64,000 nt of DNA. It comes from Pelecanus crispus (Eukaryota; Chordata; Aves; Pelecaniformes; Pelecanidae). The notes under the pieces are model-generated. The model saw only the letters and a list, made by a program, of their open reading frames with translations, ran no database searches and had not been told where the DNA came from. This document shows positions 59,070-64,000 of this stretch, one piece after another (positions within the stretch are counted from its first letter, which is position 1; each line of letters opens with the position of its first letter). The DNA lies in assembly GCF_030463565.1 (NCBI RefSeq), contig NC_134643.1, positions 77,373,721-77,437,720 of the forward strand. The letters are read 5' to 3'. The position numbers and the translations under genes were made by a program.

Positions 59070-59245
59070 CAACTTGGCATCAGAAAACACATGTTCTCAG
59101 CTTTGCCACTGCTTCCCTATCTGACCTTGGTGATGATCCTTGAACACCCCATCCCTCTGAAAGCTGTGGCTAAATATAATTGTATGTGGCTTTGAGATCG
59201 AGAGACAAGGTACACCAGTGAGTGCAAGCTATCGTAAAGATGTTT
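59070..59245 (+). mobile_element. MIR-like SINE fragment
   Basis: TTCTCAGCTTTGCCACTGCT, TATCTGACCTTGGTGATGAT and a tail GGCTTTGAGATCGAGAGACA follow the order of the amniote MIR-type SINE in plus orientation. Diverged. Confidence 0.65.
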
Positions 59246-60029
59246 AAAGAAGTGGATGAAGGTGACAAAATGTCTTGGTGAGAAACTATGAAAACATGGT
59301 ACAGTGAAGCAACATGACTAGGAAAGAGGGGGGGTTCTTTTTTTTTCACGTCTAGTTTCTTTTCCTTTTCCTTTCTTGAACAATATACTTAATCTTCCTC
59401 TATGGATGTGGTATGAGAGTTATGTGTGCAGAAAGTGTCTGAAATCACTTTGTTTCTAGTTTTCTTTCATACGTTCGGTAATATAAATAACCAAAGAGGA
59501 TATTGCTTAACCCATAAAACAAAGTGACATCATAATTTATTAATACAGAAGACACAGTTCATTGCTGTTAAATGCCATAAAGAGCTGGAAATAGAGCAGT
59601 TTCTCAGAAGGCATTGCCAATATGTCAAAGGAAAAATTTCCTTGATGCTATCTCAGCATGCGTAAGATCCTCTGAGAGTACTTGAACATTTTGGTTATTC
59701 CCCCCTGAACTGCTCTGATGTCTTCTTCCCACCTGCCCTGCTCCTCCCAATGCTTTGCTCCTGTCATTTGCTCGAATTGACTCCTCTATGGGAACGAAAA
59801 TAAAAAAATACATAGCCAAATGGTGGGGACAGAGCTGGCTGGCCCATTTATGCTGCTCCCTTTGACGTTGGAGGGGCAGCAGCACAAGCCCACATGTCCT
59901 CACAGCGTCCCTGTGACAGTGGGGATGCGGAGCTGCACGCACGGAGGAGGGGTTTCAGTGCTCCGCTGGCCCCAATTCAGCTCCTGGCTCGTAGGAGGGC
60001 AATACATCAGGCTGTACGCACTCAGGCCC

Positions 60030-60112
60030 CGGGCCAGCAAAACATTTAAGCACCTGCTTACCCCTAAGCTTTTGAGTAATTCCTCTGGTGTGAGCTAAGC
60101 ACAGGCATCGCG
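60030..60112. repeat. Ancient interspersed repeat fragment
   Basis: GCAAAACATTTAAGCACCTG, then CTTACCCCTAAGCTTTTGAG, then TAATTCCTCTGGTGTGAGCT resembles the 'gcaaagcacttaagcacatgcttaactttaagcatgtgagtaat' repeat common in sauropsid genomes. Probably the same family as 12615-12690. Confidence 0.45.
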
Positions 60113-61374
60113 GCAGCCTCCCACTTCCCACAGTCTTCCCTTGCGAGGACGTGTGCACTGTGGCCCGGCTGAACGCACGGCTGCCCACGTCGCCCCCGGC
60201 GTGGGACTGCTCACCACTGACCTCTTCTTGCTCCCTCCTATTCACGGACCTAGTATTCACTGTCTAATTCTGCAGCCCCCAGTCCTGCTGGCACCTCCAT
60301 GGGCAAGCTCCCAGGGAGCTCCACCAGCATCCGAGAGGCTCTGCCAGGGCTCCCAGTGCTGGATTCAGCTGCAGAAAAATTTTAGAGTATTCCAGGAAAA
60401 AAAAAACCCACTTCCGTTGGTGTGCTGTCCCCAAGCACCCGCATGAGCCAACATATGGACAAAGTGCAGTGACCACATGTCCACAATAAGACATCCCTCT
60501 CTCTTTTAGGTAACATAAACAGTCTCCCTGGTATGGATAACTTGCAGCTCTGGAAACTCACTCAGCAGATGTTCAGCTCCATGCACTACCAGTACCTGCA
60601 CAGAAGCACCAGTCCTCGTCGCTGGTCCTTGTCTGCCTCATCATAAAACATGCCTAGCTGCACTTTTGCAACTTTTGGGAAGAGACAGGATTCCCTTTGG
60701 CTCCCCAGGGTATTATTTTGAATTTTTATTCATGTTAATTTCATACTTTCCATACACATAGTCAACTCCCTCCCACTGAAATGCACCTATTTAATCTGAT
60801 TCAGCCAGTGTATGAAACGTGCCTGTTGTGTGCATGGTGCTGCGTGGGTTCACCGAGTTACGCTCCGCATGCCAGTAATCCCCAGGGGAGCCACGGCGTG
60901 ATGAGCTCCTACCTGCCCGCTCCGTGCACACACAGACACAGGCGCTTGATCGCTCCCAGCTCCCTGGCGAGACAGATTTCCCTCCTGGTCATCAGCTGGC
61001 AGCACAGACTTTCTTCCTGCTATTTGCCCATCCAGCTCCTCCACAAACACACACACACGTGCGCGCTTACACCTATGTAGCCGTGGCGGCACGCATGCTC
61101 AGCTGTGTGTGCACAGCCAGCCCCCGTGCAGAGCCGGCGCCTGCACGTTGGCAGTTCGCTACCCCCCTTGAATCCCCCTCTTCTCAGGGCTATATGTGGC
61201 ATTTCGAAGCTCTGACAATCTGCTCCAAATGTTTTCCATATTTGTTCAGCCTCCTTGATTCAAATACCAGGAACAACTCAGCCAGCACAAAGCGAAGCTT
61301 TGGGGGGCAAAAAAACCTCACACCCCCATCAGTGCGCACACACACACGCACGTGAAAACCTAAAGTTCATCGGC

Positions 61375-61707
61375 ATGGGAAAGGAGGAGGAGAAGAAACC
61401 CCAGCACAGCACGTCCCTGAATAACCAGAGCCAGACAGGGAAGGCACCCGAAGGGGAGAAAAGCACCGACTCGAGCAAGACACAGGAGTCCGCGATGAAG
61501 AAGAAGAAGAAGCAGAAGAAAACCAAGGGGGATCCCAAAACTGGCCAGGAGGAGGAATCCCACACTTGTTGTGGCTGCCGTTTCCCGCTGCTGTTTGCTT
61601 TGTTGCAGCTGGCATTAGGCATCTCTATAACAGTGCTGGGCTTCCTTATGGCAGGCATCAGTTCTTCTCTGCTAGTCAGAGACACTCCATATTGGGCTGG
61701 GATAATT
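61375..61707 (+). CDS. SSPN: SSPN, sarcospan (first coding exon)
   Basis: The ATG at 61375 has G at -3 and G at +4, and is the first ATG of the open frame. The exon gives 111 codons ending WAGII at a donor att|gtaagc (61708). Sarcospan is a four-transmembrane protein of the dystrophin-glycoprotein complex that supports sarcolemma-matrix adhesion in muscle (established knowledge). Visible: a hydrophilic cytoplasmic N-terminus with an unusual lysine run around residues 42-51 (KKKKKQKKTK), the conserved HTCCGCRFPL motif, TM1 at about residues 70-96 (LLFALLQLALGISITVLGFL), and the extracellular SSSLLVRDTPYWAG segment, near-identical to mammals. The next exons (TM2-TM4) lie right of the window. 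The N-terminus is longer and more basic than I remember for mammals. Confidence 0.94.
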
Positions 61708-64000
61708 GTAAGCATAAAGTCTGTTTCTCCATAAAGTGCCTTTGCCAACATTAATGCAAGCTGCATGACGCTCCACTTTAGACTAACCAACTGCATGCAC
61801 AACACCATTTGAGTTATGCTAACTATAAATATTCCTGGGATTAAATGTCTGGGTATACTTTCCCAAGGAAACTGCTCCTGCAGAATAACACGATCTTTCA
61901 TCTTCTTCCCTGAAATACTCAACAGACCTTAAATAAAATACAGGGTTGCTGTTCACTAGATGTATGTATTAGCTTGTGCTTTGCAGTGAACTCCTGCCTG
62001 GTGATGCTGAAAAAAAATGTTGATTACTTACACTGCCTTCCCTACCAAACCATAACAAGCACGTTTTAGAGGTGAGAGCATAACTCTCAACTTTTAGCTG
62101 GGCGCGTCGGTAATAGCGAGAGGAGAGAAATGGCTGTCTTTTGAGCTTCTTCCCTGTGCTGTCTTGAAGAACCGCTGCGATTTAACCCCTTTCCTGCCCA
62201 CCGCTCCCCGACTTTTCCCTCACGGGAGGGAGAGACTGCACATGGCTGTGGGGAGGGGGACAGCACTGGTGGATGGGTAACGTGGCAGGGAAAGGGAGCC
62301 CGTCCCAGGGCCCGCCGGTGGCTGCTGCCAAGTCACGCACAGTTTCGAGTGACACGCCAGCCTCGCCGCATGGGCTGGCGGGGACTGGGTAAAGGGCAGG
62401 GTCCTGCTGGGTGTAAATAGGGGGCACCGCCGGTGGGGCAGCCTGGGCTGGTCCCCAGTGCCAGCCACCCCTGCAGGGGTGGCGGGGAGGTGTGGGGGTC
62501 TCGGTGCCGTGCGTGGTGTGGCCCCGCTTGACCGTGTGCTCAGGGACGTGTGGTTTGCCTGTGGAGAAACAGGGTCAGTGATTATGAGCCTGGGACGTGC
62601 CGTGGATGTAATTTAGTATGCAGGGTTTTTTCCCTAGGCAGCAAGCTTTGGGAAAATATGTATTGATGTGTTAGCACTATTTTGGGTGCTGTTAGACTGT
62701 AAGAACTCCCAGCAAATAAATAAAACAGCTATGGGAGCATCTCCCATAAATGTAATTCCTTGCCAGTCAGAGGATTATCTGAACACCTGAACTGTTTGGG
62801 GTTTGCTGTATTAATCCTGCTGGGCGACCCTACAAAGAGTGGAAGGAGCAGGGCCTGAACTTCCAAAGGAAGAGCTCCTGTTATTGATCTCCTTGTTTCT
62901 GACCGAAGAGGTATCTAAGAGGTTAGTGATGTTTCCTGGGGTCAGAGCCTGCCCTTGCTCAGGAGGAGAACTTCCTCCTGGGGTTTTTGCTGTTATAAGC
63001 CAGGGGGGAGCACGGATGATAAAATAGCAGCACATGACATTTTCGCTCCTCTTGTTTATTTTGGGGATTCAGGAGGTCAGATTGTGTCTTTTCCAGACAA
63101 CACTAGTAGTATCCCAGGTTTGAAATAGCTGTTTCACTAGAAAAAGCTGGGGACAGAGTAAGCTGGACTGAACTAGTGTATGGCCAGGGATATGAGAAAA
63201 GCCGTGGAAGCAGCCCCTGGCCCATGTGAATGTCATCAGTGTCCAAACAGCATCCATCTGAGACATCCACATACGCCTCATCTCCTTTGGGGAGGCCTGA
63301 AACCTCACCAAAGTCGCTACTTTCTGAAAACAAAGCTCTAACCCCTCTCGTTTTTAGCAGCAGCTGCCGGCAGTAGTGACATTTGGATGCCCACGCGAGG
63401 CAAAGCTCAGTCACTTTCAGAGTTCCCCCCTGAAAAACAGGCAAGACTCTCTGTGTGCATTCCTGAGCTAATCCCCAAAAGCAAAGCTCGTCTCTCAGCC
63501 GTGTTTTGCGCTCACCAGCCAGCCAGGATAACCTCTGGGGGAACACATCTCCTGGGATTGCGCTGGCTGTGGGGGTCAGGGCTTCATTTTGCTTCATGTT
63601 ACAGGGTGCCCAGCTATTGGGAAGACCAGTGCACCCTGTGGGCTGCAGGTCAGGACCCATGGGGAGGGGTTACTGTACCCATGGTTTGAGTCAGATGGTG
63701 ACTCTCACCTTGGGCGCTCTGGTGTGGTGTTGAGCCACTGGCACGTTCAAATGCGGTTTGATTTCACCCTGGCTCAGAATGGCTTTTGATGTCCTCCTGC
63801 TTGCACTCAGGGGGATGGCAGGGACCGTGTGCTGGGGGCATGCGGCCAGGCAGGCTCCTGGGGAACCACACTGCCCAAAGCAGAAGGGAAAGAGGGGTCT
63901 GATGCCAGCAGAGAAGATGGTAAAAGGGAAACCGGTGCTAGAAAGGAGAGGTGGAGGTGGTGGTGCAGCCCCAGAGCCTCCCAGCAGGAGAGCGTGTGGA
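61708..64000 (+). other. SSPN: SSPN intron 1 (5' part)
   Basis: The region begins with the donor gtaagc and continues off the window. I found no further SSPN exon in it. The frames present show no family resemblance. No clear transposon or RNA gene was seen. Confidence 0.75.

Larger units (their letters stand above)
56371..61374. other. Intergenic region and upstream flank of SSPN
   Basis: No coding gene. It contains ancient repeat pieces (58568-58730, 60030-60112), a MIR-like SINE (59070-59245), a T-rich run near 59338-59346 and CA/CG-rich microsatellite bits at 61041-61058 and 61336-61351. The SSPN 5'UTR and promoter must lie near the right end, but I cannot place the transcription start. 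A TATA-like 'gctatatg' occurs at 61189-61196. Confidence 0.55.

Noticed and set aside
61255-61374. Upstream extension of the SSPN frame
   Set aside because: The extension starts at a TTG codon, has no ATG, and the conserved MGK start with good Kozak context lies at 61375.

Overview
The window is vertebrate nuclear DNA and carries parts of three protein-coding genes, RASSF8 (+), BHLHE41 (-) and SSPN (+). This is the gene order and orientation I recall for human 12p12.1. The three genes sit close together, interspersed repeats are sparse and old (a CR1 reverse-transcriptase fossil, a CR1 3' tail, several MIR/CORE-like SINEs), and there are GC-rich islands with long G/C homopolymers. Together this suggests a sauropsid, most likely a bird. 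Species cannot be read from the sequence.

Layout. 1-12.26 kb: the 3' part of RASSF8. It has an upstream intron ending in a GC-rich block with two opposed CTCF-like motifs, coding exons at 1920-2809, 6618-6762 and 7918-8039, and a probable 3'UTR of up to 4.2 kb. The first coding exon (about 34 residues) lies off the left edge. 12.3-22.4 kb: gene-poor sequence with SINE and ancient repeat fragments. 22.44-23.35 kb: a CpG-island-like block with GC boxes and E-boxes and no gene I can assign. 28.05-32.05 kb: complete BHLHE41 on the minus strand in five coding exons inside a large GC-rich island that reaches about 34.2 kb. 34.8-36.5 kb: several short lysine/glutamate-rich, coding-like fragments broken by stops and frame changes, perhaps a decayed gene; I could not identify it. 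36.5-61.3 kb: intergenic DNA with a 3x20-bp tandem repeat, MIR-like SINEs and CR1 remnants. 61.375-61.707 kb: the first coding exon of SSPN; the rest of the gene lies off the right edge.

The three genes are not an operon and have unrelated roles: a Ras-association scaffold at cell junctions (RASSF8), a circadian and differentiation bHLH-Orange repressor (BHLHE41), and a tetraspan membrane protein of the dystrophin-glycoprotein complex (SSPN). What they share is a conserved syntenic block.

The points most worth a second look are: an apparent +1 frameshift in a G7 run inside the last BHLHE41 exon; a 123-nt, stop-free, frame-preserving BHLHE41 intron; the convergent CTCF-like pair in a perfect 14-bp inverted repeat beside a RASSF8 splice acceptor; the orphan CpG island at 22.4-23.4 kb; and the unexplained coding-like debris at 34.8-36.5 kb. 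I found no CRISPR array, operon, prokaryotic gene or clearly new biological system.
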